A stretch of DNA of 9,470 bases from Bacteroidales bacterium (GCA_030156305.1 JASGMZ010000103.1:1-9470), one strand, 5' to 3'. Shown: positions 1 through 7,606, numbered from the stretch's first letter. The notes: generated by a model from the letters alone, not told the origin. Program-made: numbers and translations.

Positions 1-43
1 ACCGTAACTCTTCTGGAAGTATTATCAACAAAGAATCACCTAA

Positions 44-319
44 AACCCGGTATCATTTTCTTCTGTCAGGTGGTATCATTTAAAAGCGGCTCTGAAACTC
101 AGCGACAAAACCGTCATCCTCTATCCCGATGCCGGCTGTCTCGAAAAGTGGAGAAAAAAGATGAACCAAATCAAAAATGACATAAATTGTCAAATCCTCA
201 TATCCAAACTCATCGAAACCACCGCAACTCCCACCCAGTTAGATTCAGGCTACGACCTTGCCGATTACATCCTCGAACAATTTATATCGAATGGTGCGGA
301 AACTCCTAAAACATTCTAA
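44..319 (+). pseudogene. C-terminal remnant of a DUF6371-like mobile-element protein
   Basis: From about base 83 the plus strand reads KAALKLSDKTVILYPDAG, then a Trp/Lys-rich stretch, and later GYDLADYILEQF before a TAA at 317-319. From memory this matches the C-terminal part of DUF6371-type proteins of Bacteroidota mobilisable elements, where a toprim-like strand ends in a [VI][IL][LF][YF]PD motif and a D-L-A-D-[YF]-[IL] motif closes the domain. The frame is closed upstream by a TAA at 41-43, and the expected upstream part (the ESEKTA-like segment) cannot be read in any single frame, so this is a truncated or frameshifted relic, not an intact gene at the window edge. No start codon is evident. 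The family assignment is by recall of motifs; that it is a coding relic is more certain than its name. Confidence 0.5.
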
Positions 320-458
320 TCAATATATCCCCTCTGCCATTCAGCTAACAAACAAACGGTTACGTGTATGAGTTTCTATCTGCACAGACCTCCTCTTACC
401 ATATAACCTGCTATTGGCATATGCATTCTATTACGGTATTATACTTTTAGCTTTTCAT

Positions 459-3400
459 TCACCTTTGTTTAATTTGAACATCAACTGCCACTTCTTCACA
501 ACGGACTTCATATTTCCGGTCAGGTTTTGAATATACGTTTACTGCTTGGTGAGAAGTAGCGAATGAATTATCATACACGTAGGTATCACTGCCAAACATG
601 ATTTCTTCAATCTTTGTAGATTCATATACTGAATGATTGTCTGGAGCCAGGCGATAAATTAATCTTTCTATTTTTTTGATTTTGTAGAGGTTATCAATAT
701 CCTTTGTATAGTCATCCGGCATCAGAATAAACAAGTAGTCTCTCGCCCGACTAATGGAAACATTGAGTATGTTCTGATTATTAAGGAACATACCGGGGTT
801 TTTGCTTATTGAGTATGGAGGGTTGAAGATTGAAATAATAATATCGCACTCATCACCTTGGAAGCCGTGAATTGTACCAATCAGAATTTCAACCTTTTCG
901 GTATTTTCAAATTGTTGAGCGAGTAGCTTTTCAATAAGGGTAGCCTGAGCTTTGTATGGACAAATGATTCCTATCCTGAATTTGTCTTTGTGGCTTTTCT
1001 CAATTTGAAAAGCAAGTGACTGGACGAACTCAACCGTAAATAATGCCGAATATACCTGGTAGTTTGATTTGTTTAGAGTATTAGGCTTATAAATACTTTC
1101 AAACTTTGTTACAGGAAATTTGATAATATTTATATCCTTGAAATCAAGTCCGGGAATGTTCAACTGCTTCTGGTCTGCAACTGTTCTATGATGCTCAAGA
1201 ATTCCATTATAAGTGAAATGGCTAAAAAGATTGCCAATGGCAGGTACAGCCCTGTATTGTTTACGAAGGTTGATTATTTCAAAATCATGAGGAATAGTTG
1301 TAGGTTCTACAAACCTGTCGAGATTAACCATGCTGTAAATATTCTTGTCTTTCCAATCCTCAATAAGAGCTATCGGCTGAATCTGGAATGGATCACCTGC
1401 TATCACAAATTTGGAATCAGGCTTTTGATAAAGGACATAGGCTATACTGGCCAGGTTTATCATCGAAGCTTCATCAATGATAATGTAGTCCCATTCAAGG
1501 AATTTAAGGTGCAAGCGTTCATCATGGATGTCCGGTTGGAAATAGTCGTAAGCAAATCTTGCGATTGTGGTAATTGTGGTGTTCTTGGGCTTAGTTCTAA
1601 TATCGTATGTCTTATCAATTACAATTTGGCTATTTTCCAATGATTCATCACTAGTATTGCCAAAACGAAGAAGCCACTGGTAATAGGTTTCATCATCACC
1701 CATTTTTTCAATTATCTTCTTTGTAAGAACGTCTGCTGATTTATTGGTTGGCGTAAGTATCAGGACTTTCAGGTTTTCATCCTGCTGCATTAGTGGAATA
1801 ATCTCATTGCTTGCCAGATATGTTGTTTTACCTGTACCAGGAGGACCAAAAATGAAGCGAATGTTTTCAGATAGATTTTGCTGTAAATTATAATCATCCT
1901 CAAAACCAAGTTGGTTAAAGGCTTTACGAAGTTCTTCAAGAATGAATACCGGATTCTTTATGTCAATAACGATTTGGTTTACCTTTGAAAGGTCGATATC
2001 TGAAATGTCGGCAGACTTTTTCAGCTTTGCCCGAAGGGTATATTCTTTAACACTCACAACCTCCAAGGTTACCGTTTTAGATTCTTCACCGTTATACAAG
2101 CGAATTTGGAGGTCACCAATATCCTCAATGGAATGAGGAATATATCGGTTTGGGTGTTTTAGGATCAAAGTCCTTTCTGTACCCGGTTCTTTTTCTGCCT
2201 TAGTAAATTGAATTGATATTTCCTTCCCTTGGGTGTTGGATTCTGAACTACTCAGATATTCCAACTCAAGCAAGGCCTTGAACCATGCATAGGAATAAAT
2301 TTCGGACTTATCAACAATCTCATGAAGTTTTTCTATTCGAGTAAGGTCTTCAATTTGGGCTTCCGTCTGATCTTTGAGCTTTTCAATTTTCTGTTGAAGG
2401 TCAACAGAAGGCTTGGTATATTCATCCTGATCTACCATTGATTCAGGGGATTCTTGCTCCTCCTGTTTGGGCTCTTCTTCCTTGCGTTCAGCTCTGGCTA
2501 TACGTTTCTTTTTAATTTCTTTTTTGAGGCGGTCAAATGTATTTTCAAAAGCATCATCCATGAAATCTTTTTCTTCATCTGCATTACTATTATCATGCGA
2601 AGCAGAGGACTTCTTTTTCGCTTTTGCCATGTTCAACGCTTCCGTTAATTCAATAGTCCCTGCACAATATTTGACATCGCTGACAAGCTTTATCATGCTC
2701 AACACTTCGTCCGTTAATTTTTCTTCGGTGATACCTTTTTCCAGTAACTTTTTGCCAAGTAAGTAAGCTGCACGTTTTTCTTCTGAAAGGTCTAATTCAT
2801 CTGCCGGGCTTTCGATTCCTAAAAATTCAAGGAATGCAGAAATGTCGTAATCCTGTGGATTATAGATTTCATTCAGTTCTTCACGTTGAATTTCGGTAGC
2901 TGCTTTTAGGTTGCCTTCCTTATCATAAAGCCATTTATCATTTTTCAGGATAGATAACAATGTGGATTCAAACTGTTGATTTTTGGGATTTTGGAACCGT
3001 TTGGGATAATAACGGAAGTCACCCATGATACTTGATTTAATGTAGTAGGAAGATTTTCCGTGTACATAGTATAGCATGTATTCCCAAATAAGGCCCGAAA
3101 GCTCAAGATTGATATTTGATACTGCTTCTTCAATCCCTTCCAGAATTTTATCTGTAATGGTTTGATAGGATCTATAGGTTTGAGAAACCTCAATTTCCTC
3201 AAGGGCAAATCTTTTTTTGTTTTCGTAGCTGGATTCTAACTTTCTATCTCGAAGACTAGGTTTATTGCTGCAACCTAAGGATTCTAAAAAAGCATAGAAG
3301 GAGCTTTTGCGAGGGCTATGAATAAAATCCGAATAGTAGTCCTCATCAAGGATATTCACCTCCTTTGCGTAAGCAAAATACTTGTTGAGCTTATCACTTG

Positions 3401-5348
3401 GAATGTATACGGACTCAGGGTTGCAGAAATAAATTGTATTTGGATCATTGGCTTGTCTTGTTGCTATAAAGCAAATTCCTTTAAGTTTCTCCAGATAGTC
3501 GCTCTGAAGGGAAGCAGGGCAAGCTTCATAGTAAGATAGAAAAGAATCAAAGTGGGCTAAGATTTTATCATTATCATAATAGTCAAATTCGTCATTGTAT
3601 TGTGGTATAATGGTTTTGAAGATTTCTGCCCGTAAATCAGGTTTACTAATTCCTAATCCTTTGAAGAAGTCCAGGGCCTCTTCATCTTCTGTAAAGGGTT
3701 TATAAATGGTATCGTAGCTTGTTGCCGTTTCAGAAGGAAGAAAAATATTCGGTGCTGTTAAATCATCATTGAAAGGGATAACAGCCTTTCTGTATTGGTT
3801 GAGCAGAATAGGGCGCTTCTGAGCCAGCTTTTCTTTGTCGTCCCAAAGGAATTTCCTGCCTCCCAGATAAGCATAGAATTTCAGTAACCATTCATCTGAT
3901 TGGGCTTCCATAAAAGCAGCATCAATCCTCCTAAGAAGCTTTTTAGGGTCTAAGGTGTCGTTTATAATAGAATTGATATAGCTCTCTAAAGCCTTATCTA
4001 CTTGGTTGAGTTGTTTCTGTCCTTTACTTACAAATACCAATCCTGAATCAGGGTTGCCCATTAGCTTGCTGATCTGCTGGTCGGAAAAAAGTTCTGCCAA
4101 TTCAGGATCTGATGCCCAATATGCCTTTTCTTTTTTGTAATACTTCCCGTTTCTGCCAGGTAGCAATTGGTCGGTTTGAAATTTCTTTAGTATTTCGGTG
4201 TAGAAAGGTTTAAAGGAAATTTTGGTTTTGTTGCCTACCTCCACAAAATCACTTTCCCTGTATGGAATCAGTTTTAAAATACTGTCGTTGAGTAAGTAGG
4301 TTTTATCCCTTTCGCCAATGGTTTTTAGGATAGGTAAGGAATCAGCTGCGAGCTTTGCAGCAAGTTGAATGATTTCCATATTCCACTGCTCACCTGCTTT
4401 TATTCCTTCTCTGCTGTCCGTTAAAAGAAAAGGTGCCTGGATTACGAAGCCTAATTTGGTTTCCTCTTTGGTTGGAAAGAAACAAAATGCGTCATAGGTA
4501 TATCCGGTTTCCAATTCCTTTTGATCGAGTACAAAGAAACCCACATAAATGCGGTGGTGAGATTTTAGTTCTTTATGCGAAACTCCTGTTGAGAAAAGCC
4601 AAATCTGTTCTTTCTTCTCAACTTCATTCTCTGTGCTTTCAACCTCCATTAGCTCAGCCCGGATATTTTCAAATTGTTCGGTTTTTAATGCTCGCTTTGA
4701 GTAAACGCCTTCTTTCTCGGAAGATTTCCAAGTGATCTTTTGAAGATTGGTAAGAAAAAGAATGGGTTGAAACAGTGAATCTAACTTTTCCTCAATTTCG
4801 GTGTAGGCATTTTCTCGTGACTTGGAAATATGGTTAAATGGGAAATAGAAAACTGTTTCGCCTGCTGTCCGTTGGCCGTTGAGTGATTCAATTTCATTGG
4901 GTACTATATAGTTCTCCAGCTTGAAATTGAAGTTATCATCATAAATATGCGGAGTCATGCTGTAAGCAAACACCGCTTTGAAGCCTATACCGAATTTTCC
5001 GATTTTTTGTTCATTAATCTTGGTTGTATTGCCTATTGAGGTAATGGCATTGATATGGCCGAGATTGCCTGTTTCCGAATCTTCATCTTCATTGTCCGGG
5101 TCTGAAATGGTGAAGTGAACAGAGCCATTGTGCTTGAACCAGAGACCGTCATGTTCAAGTCGGAACTCAACCCAAGTGGCTTTAGCATCATCTGCGTTTT
5201 GAAGCAATTCATAAATGAAGTGGGCATTGTCTGAATACTTCTTAATTGCTGTTTCCCAGATTCCACGGTAAGCCTTTTTAAGCAAGACTTCAATGTCTCT
5301 TTGTTTAATCTCCTGTAGTCTGGTAAAAAACTGTTTCTCTGTTGCCAT
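459..5348 (-). CDS. HSP90/sacsin-like ATPase fused to a superfamily 1 (Upf1-like) helicase
   Basis: Predicted 1629-aa protein. Start: the frame extends to a TTG at 5378, but the first ATG (5346-5348, MATEKQFF) is preferred; there is no Shine-Dalgarno, as usual in Bacteroidota. Residues about 10-240 form a Bergerat-fold ATPase: N box FIYELLQNADDA (E47, N51), a sacsin/NOV-like HNG at 73-75 in place of the usual DxGxG, and GKFGIGFKAVF at 117-127. A long helical middle region of no recognised family runs to about 900. A charged low-complexity linker (907-978) and a short coiled coil (about 983-1013) lead to the helicase: Walker A GPPGTGKT (1168-1175, K1174), motif Ia TPTNKSADVL, Walker B IIDEAS (D1292, E1293), motif III GDPFQ (1318-1322), QYR (1364-1366), motif V TIHGFQGDE (1492-1500) and motif VI SRAR (1533-1536). 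All motifs look intact. I see no nuclease, PLD or methylase motif. Known family features suggest ATP-driven action on DNA or RNA in the cytoplasm; a defence role is inferred from the architecture and the mobile surroundings. Confidence 0.9.
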   Translation of the reverse strand: MATEKQFFTRLQEIKQRDIEVLLKKAYRGIWETAIKKYSDNAHFIYELLQNADDAKATWVEFRLEHDGLWFKHNGSVHFTISDPDNEDEDSETGNLGHINAITSIGNTTKINEQKIGKFGIGFKAVFAYSMTPHIYDDNFNFKLENYIVPNEIESLNGQRTAGETVFYFPFNHISKSRENAYTEIEEKLDSLFQPILFLTNLQKITWKSSEKEGVYSKRALKTEQFENIRAELMEVESTENEVEKKEQIWLFSTGVSHKELKSHHRIYVGFFVLDQKELETGYTYDAFCFFPTKEETKLGFVIQAPFLLTDSREGIKAGEQWNMEIIQLAAKLAADSLPILKTIGERDKTYLLNDSILKLIPYRESDFVEVGNKTKISFKPFYTEILKKFQTDQLLPGRNGKYYKKEKAYWASDPELAELFSDQQISKLMGNPDSGLVFVSKGQKQLNQVDKALESYINSIINDTLDPKKLLRRIDAAFMEAQSDEWLLKFYAYLGGRKFLWDDKEKLAQKRPILLNQYRKAVIPFNDDLTAPNIFLPSETATSYDTIYKPFTEDEEALDFFKGLGISKPDLRAEIFKTIIPQYNDEFDYYDNDKILAHFDSFLSYYEACPASLQSDYLEKLKGICFIATRQANDPNTIYFCNPESVYIPSDKLNKYFAYAKEVNILDEDYYSDFIHSPRKSSFYAFLESLGCSNKPSLRDRKLESSYENKKRFALEEIEVSQTYRSYQTITDKILEGIEEAVSNINLELSGLIWEYMLYYVHGKSSYYIKSSIMGDFRYYPKRFQNPKNQQFESTLLSILKNDKWLYDKEGNLKAATEIQREELNEIYNPQDYDISAFLEFLGIESPADELDLSEEKRAAYLLGKKLLEKGITEEKLTDEVLSMIKLVSDVKYCAGTIELTEALNMAKAKKKSSASHDNSNADEEKDFMDDAFENTFDRLKKEIKKKRIARAERKEEEPKQEEQESPESMVDQDEYTKPSVDLQQKIEKLKDQTEAQIEDLTRIEKLHEIVDKSEIYSYAWFKALLELEYLSSSESNTQGKEISIQFTKAEKEPGTERTLILKHPNRYIPHSIEDIGDLQIRLYNGEESKTVTLEVVSVKEYTLRAKLKKSADISDIDLSKVNQIVIDIKNPVFILEELRKAFNQLGFEDDYNLQQNLSENIRFIFGPPGTGKTTYLASNEIIPLMQQDENLKVLILTPTNKSADVLTKKIIEKMGDDETYYQWLLRFGNTSDESLENSQIVIDKTYDIRTKPKNTTITTIARFAYDYFQPDIHDERLHLKFLEWDYIIIDEASMINLASIAYVLYQKPDSKFVIAGDPFQIQPIALIEDWKDKNIYSMVNLDRFVEPTTIPHDFEIINLRKQYRAVPAIGNLFSHFTYNGILEHHRTVADQKQLNIPGLDFKDINIIKFPVTKFESIYKPNTLNKSNYQVYSALFTVEFVQSLAFQIEKSHKDKFRIGIICPYKAQATLIEKLLAQQFENTEKVEILIGTIHGFQGDECDIIISIFNPPYSISKNPGMFLNNQNILNVSISRARDYLFILMPDDYTKDIDNLYKIKKIERLIYRLAPDNHSVYESTKIEEIMFGSDTYVYDNSFATSHQAVNVYSKPDRKYEVRCEEVAVDVQIKQR

Positions 5349-5466
5349 ATTAAAACGGATCAATGCTGGTTGTATCAAACTTTCAAATCGCTCATGGAGC
5401 CAAGACGGCGTACTGGTAAATCTTTTTAACTGTCATTCGTCAAGAGCGGATTGGTGGTGATCGAAC

Positions 5467-5542
5467 AGGGCGAAAACGATGTAATCCCGTGTCCGCCCTT
5501 ATTACATTTGCTCTTTGTTGAACTAAACCCGCATACGCGGGT
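5467..5542. repeat. Cluster of inverted repeats, possible IS91-type left terminal region
   Basis: Three perfect short inverted repeats lie close together: AGGGCG (5467-5472) with CGCCCT (5494-5499); ATGTAAT (5479-5485) with ATTACAT (5501-5507); and ACCCGC (5527-5532) with GCGGGT (5537-5542), the last with a 4-base loop. The first two interleave, so they cannot both form as simple nested hairpins. They sit directly before the promoter and the recombinase and transposase remnants. IS91-family elements lack terminal inverted repeats but carry subterminal hairpins recognised by their HUH transposase, so this may be the left end of the relic. The repeats are seen directly; the role is inference. 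Confidence 0.4.
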
Positions 5543-5546
5543 AGCA

Positions 5547-5579
5547 TTTGACAAAAGTACCTGATTCTTTATATATTTG
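5547..5579 (+). promoter_or_regulatory. Bacteroidota-type promoter of the recombinase-transposase operon
   Basis: TTTG at 5547-5550 is followed after 21 bases by TATATTTG at 5572-5579. This fits the Bacteroidota vegetative promoter (-33 TTTG, -7 TAnnTTTG). The recombinase ATG lies at 5609, about 30 bp downstream, which leaves a short leader. The hairpin at 5527-5542 ends just before the -33 box. Confidence 0.55.
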
Positions 5580-5608
5580 AAGATTATTCACCACAAAAAT
5601 TTCCGAAT

Positions 5609-6388
5609 ATGAGAAAGAAATCAGGTTTTACTTTTGTCGAGCAGGCCATTGTGCTTGTTCCAGAGGCATGAAAATGTTGTCCACAAACTTGAACAACAGG
5701 TTACGTTATGGGGGCAGAGTCGGAGTACTTTACAAAACTACATCCGCAGAATTGGCCTTTTTGTTACCCATTTTGGCAAGCTTCCCGAGAAGATTGATCC
5801 CGAGGAGATCAATGAATACCTGGTCGAGTTGGCGCGTGATCCCAGATCTCCCTCGCGAAGCAGTTTTAAACATATGGTGTACGGGTTGCGCTATTACTAT
5901 CGTTTGTTGGGTATGAACCTTAAAGCCATCGCTCTGCCTTCACTTAAAGAAAGATTCAAAGTTACCCGTGATACTAAACCGGCAAGAACTCAAAGAGTTG
6001 TTAGCGGCACCCACGCTGCTCAAACAACGGATAGTACTCACATTGATTTATTCAGCCGGATTGAGAGGACAGGAGGTGATTAACCTGAAGATCTCCGATA
6101 TCGACTTTGAGCGCAAAACCATTCATATCCGTCAGAGCTAGTACAAGAAAGATCGTTTTGTTCCATTGGCCGACAGCATGGCTGTTGGAGTGAAGAGGTG
6201 AACCTGCATTCACTGAGGCACTCGTATGCCCCCACCTGCTTGAGCAAGGGCTGAACATCGTTACCCTGAAAGAGTTGCTCAACCATGCCGATATCACAAC
6301 CACCATGATTTACCTTCATGTAGCTCAATGTCCCCTCATTAAACCACGCAGTCCACTCGATTTCTTGTACAATTTCACCACAAAATGA
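5609..6388 (+). pseudogene. Broken tyrosine recombinase of an IS91-type element
   Basis: The ATG at 5609 begins MRKKSGFTFVEQAI and stops at a TGA after 20 codons. The protein resumes in another frame near 5655 with the N-terminal core-binding domain (HENVVHKLEQQVTLWGQS onward), through LPSLKERFK to about 5960. One extra base (near G5961) shifts it to LPVILNRQELKELLAAP and YSAGLRGQEVINLKISD, carrying the first catalytic Arg (codon 6064-6066). A TAG at 6139-6141 interrupts IRQS*YKKDRF. After ADSMAVG (about 6187) some 55-70 residues appear to be deleted. EEVNLHSLRHSYA follows (HxxR box, His 6207-6209, Arg 6216-6218), then a missing base near 6231, then HLLEQGLNIVTLKELLNHAD and the catalytic Tyr in MIYLHVA (6311-6313). 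The terminal TGA (6386-6388) overlaps the next gene. All catalytic positions except the central segment remain readable across frames, which points to recent decay. Confidence 0.85.
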
Positions 6389-6660
6389 GAACAAGGTTTG
6401 AATTGGCCGATGTGGTTCATTAATTTGCTCCTTCGCTGCAGGGCCGTGGAAAGCTTACTCCCCTTCAATAAAAGGTACTCTCTAAAATTGCACTCAGTAG
6501 AACCGCTGTTCTTGACGGACACGAGGAGGCGTGTGACAACTGCGGCACGATTCGTTATAGCTATAACAGTTGTGGCGACAGGCATTGTCCAAAATGCCAG
6601 GCAGCCAAACAGGGTAGGATAATTTTGTTAAGAATAAGCGATCACAGAACCTTCAATTAA
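6385..6660 (+). pseudogene. IS91-family transposase, N-terminal fragment
   Basis: The ATG at 6385 overlaps the recombinase stop as ATGA, indicating translational coupling in the parent element. The frame reads MRTRFELADVVH, a TAA (6421-6423), FAPSLQGRGKLTPLQ, a second TAA (6469-6471), then KVLSKIALSRTAVLDGHEEA and the zinc-finger cluster CDNCG...YNSCGDRHCPKCQ (Cys codons from 6532). That Cys/His pattern is characteristic of the N-terminus of IS91/ISCR transposases, which use it to bind the ori end. After AAKQ (ends 6612) the resemblance stops and 15 unrelated codons run to a TAA at 6658-6660. The HUH and catalytic Tyr motifs are absent, so the remnant covers roughly a fifth of a normal transposase of about 400 aa. 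Confidence 0.85.
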
Positions 6661-6713
6661 GCCTGATTCATCCGAAAAACCTATACCGGAAAGCACAAAA
6701 ACCTTCGTTAAGT

Positions 6714-6798
6714 ACATAACACTAAAAAACGGTGGGTGTAGTTCAACACCGACTCATCGCTGGGTCGTGCCGACCGCTCAGAGTCCTATTTGTTATGT
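6714..6798 (-). repeat. attC-like recombination site of cassette B
   Basis: On the plus strand ACATAACA (6714-6721) and TGTTATGT (6791-6798) are perfect 8-bp inverted repeats, equal to R'' ACATAAC and R' GTTATGT on the minus strand. Inside lie CGGTGGG (6730-6736) and CCGACCG (6770-6776), pairing 6 of 7 as an L box, plus two perfect small hairpins: GGTGT/ACACC (6735-6750) and GGTCG/CGACC (6763-6775). At 85 bp it is within the usual attC range. It begins 6 bp after the stop codon of the cassette B gene. R' has T at one position where the GTTRRRY consensus wants a purine; the Vibrio VCR repeats show a similar TTATGC. Confidence 0.7.
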
Positions 6799-6804
6799 GT
6801 GGTG

Positions 6805-7419
6805 TTATTCCATTAATGCCTCGTCAATAAAAAATAATAATTCTTTATTTGCTTCAATATATGTAGTGTTTAATATGTTTTTAGCTGTAATATACCCACC
6901 CATATTTGGTTTAGAAGCAATTTTATAAATGTCTTTAGTTTTCTTCAAATCTGAACTATTTCTGTAATCATATATCTTGACTGCATATGCTGTTACTGCA
7001 TTCCATTTACCTTCAGGGATTACTCCAAATGAAAAATTTCCACCTACACTTCCAATACCAACTTTCACATCTGCTCCAAAGGCTGCGTGATAGGCTGAAA
7101 TTCCAATTTTAATCGTAATTCGATTTTTTACGGGGTTTTTGTAATAAAGATTTGAATTCAAAACATTTACTATCGCAGAAGGATATGTCATTTTAATAAA
7201 TTCTGCCAACAGTGAAATTATATTTTCAGGGGTACATTCAATTTTAGATTTTTCAGTCAATATTCTTCCATCGAAAACAATTAAATCAATAGTGTCTTTT
7301 TCAAGAAATCCCTGTCTCGGTGTTGGAATTTGGTCTTTTGGACACCATACGTATAATTTCTGTGCGAATAAACTGCTCGTTGTCAAAAGAAGTGCGATAA
7401 GTAATATTTTTGTTTTCAT
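6805..7419 (-). CDS. Secreted hypothetical protein, cassette B
   Basis: 204-aa protein starting at an ATG (7417-7419). The N-terminus MKTKILLIALLLTTSSLFAQ is a clear Sec signal peptide of the Bacteroidota form, with likely cleavage by signal peptidase I near A19-Q20. There is no lipobox Cys, so it should be released to the periplasm or beyond and not lipidated. The mature part (about 185 aa) has mixed beta/alpha character with Gly-rich stretches (ADVKVGIGSVGGNFSFGVIP) and no catalytic motif that I recognise; I do not know the family. The start lies 40 bp from the upstream cassette junction and the stop 6 bp from its own attC-like site, the compact layout of an integron cassette. No promoter is evident in the 40-bp leader, so transcription may come from an upstream cassette. 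Confidence 0.85.
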   Translation of the reverse strand: MKTKILLIALLLTTSSLFAQKLYVWCPKDQIPTPRQGFLEKDTIDLIVFDGRILTEKSKIECTPENIISLLAEFIKMTYPSAIVNVLNSNLYYKNPVKNRITIKIGISAYHAAFGADVKVGIGSVGGNFSFGVIPEGKWNAVTAYAVKIYDYRNSSDLKKTKDIYKIASKPNMGGYITAKNILNTTYIEANKELLFFIDEALME

Positions 7420-7458
7420 ATTATTTCGATTTTATTTTTGTTATCTTTTTATAATACC

Positions 7459-7593
7459 ACATAACGGTTTGGGGCTTTACGTTCGGGCGGGTTTAAAATG
7501 CTTGACCTTTTAACCTACTCGCAATGTTAATTTATTTTTCTTTTGCTTCATGCTGCACTTCTGCCCGCCTGACGCAAAAGCCTCATGTTAGGC
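7459..7593 (-). repeat. attC-like recombination site of cassette A
   Basis: On the minus strand the site runs from R'' GCCTAAC (7593-7587) to R' GTTATGT (7465-7459), 135 bp. The arms pair imperfectly over about 33 bases: TAAC with GTTA, GGCTTT (7473-7478) with AAAGCC (7577-7582), ACG with CGT, and GGCGGG (7486-7491) with CCCGCC (7564-7569). Unpaired bases on one side resemble the extrahelical bases of attC. The outer R''/R' bases (GCC versus TGT) do not pair, as expected when R' belongs to the next cassette. The 72-base centre is AT-rich without further clear structure. The stop of the cassette A gene is 13 bp away. Confidence 0.75.
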
Positions 7594-7606
7594 GCAGTAA
7601 TTTTTT

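Larger units (their letters stand above)
5467..6612 (+). mobile_element. Decayed IS91-family element with companion tyrosine recombinase (right side lost)
   Basis: The stretch holds, in order, a set of inverted repeats, a promoter, a tyrosine recombinase relic and the N-terminal zinc-finger part of an IS91 transposase overlapping it by ATGA. This gene pair is typical of IS91-family elements in Bacteroidota. Similarity to the transposase stops at about 6612, and the HUH catalytic part and the right (ori) end are absent, so the element is inactive. The left limit given is where the inverted repeats begin and is a guess; no target-site evidence is visible. About 100 bp of featureless DNA (6613-6713) separates it from the cassette cluster. 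Confidence 0.7.

Noticed and set aside
1188..1643. Plus-strand 151-codon open frame
   Set aside because: Lies wholly antisense to the helicase motifs, with no domain content of its own; a shadow frame.
2454..2766. Two plus-strand frames with hydrophobic stretches
   Set aside because: They are the reverse complement of the Lys/Glu-rich linker, which gives Phe/Leu/Ser-rich translations; not real membrane proteins.
2945..5293. Minus-strand frames at 2945-3208 and 5033-5293 and plus-strand frames at 3318-3539 and 4433-4735
   Set aside because: All overlap the large ATPase-helicase gene in other frames and show no motifs.
459..5348. Nuclease, phospholipase-D or methylase domain in the helicase fusion
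   Set aside because: No HxKx4D, PD-(D/E)xK or methylase motif could be found by eye in the middle or C-terminal part.
5552..5559. TACTTTTG on the minus strand as a -7 box for the helicase gene
   Set aside because: It fits TAnnTTTG but has no TTG or TTTG box at the expected distance and lies about 200 bp from the ATG.
6139..6471. Stop codons TAG and TAA at probable Gln or Lys positions as stop-codon reassignment or recoding
   Set aside because: The same genes also carry frameshifts and a deletion, while the large helicase and both cassette genes have no internal stops, so simple decay explains it.
6052..6585. Three minus-strand frames of 84-104 codons
   Set aside because: They are antisense to the recombinase and IS91 transposase relics, whose plus-strand reading shows clear family motifs.
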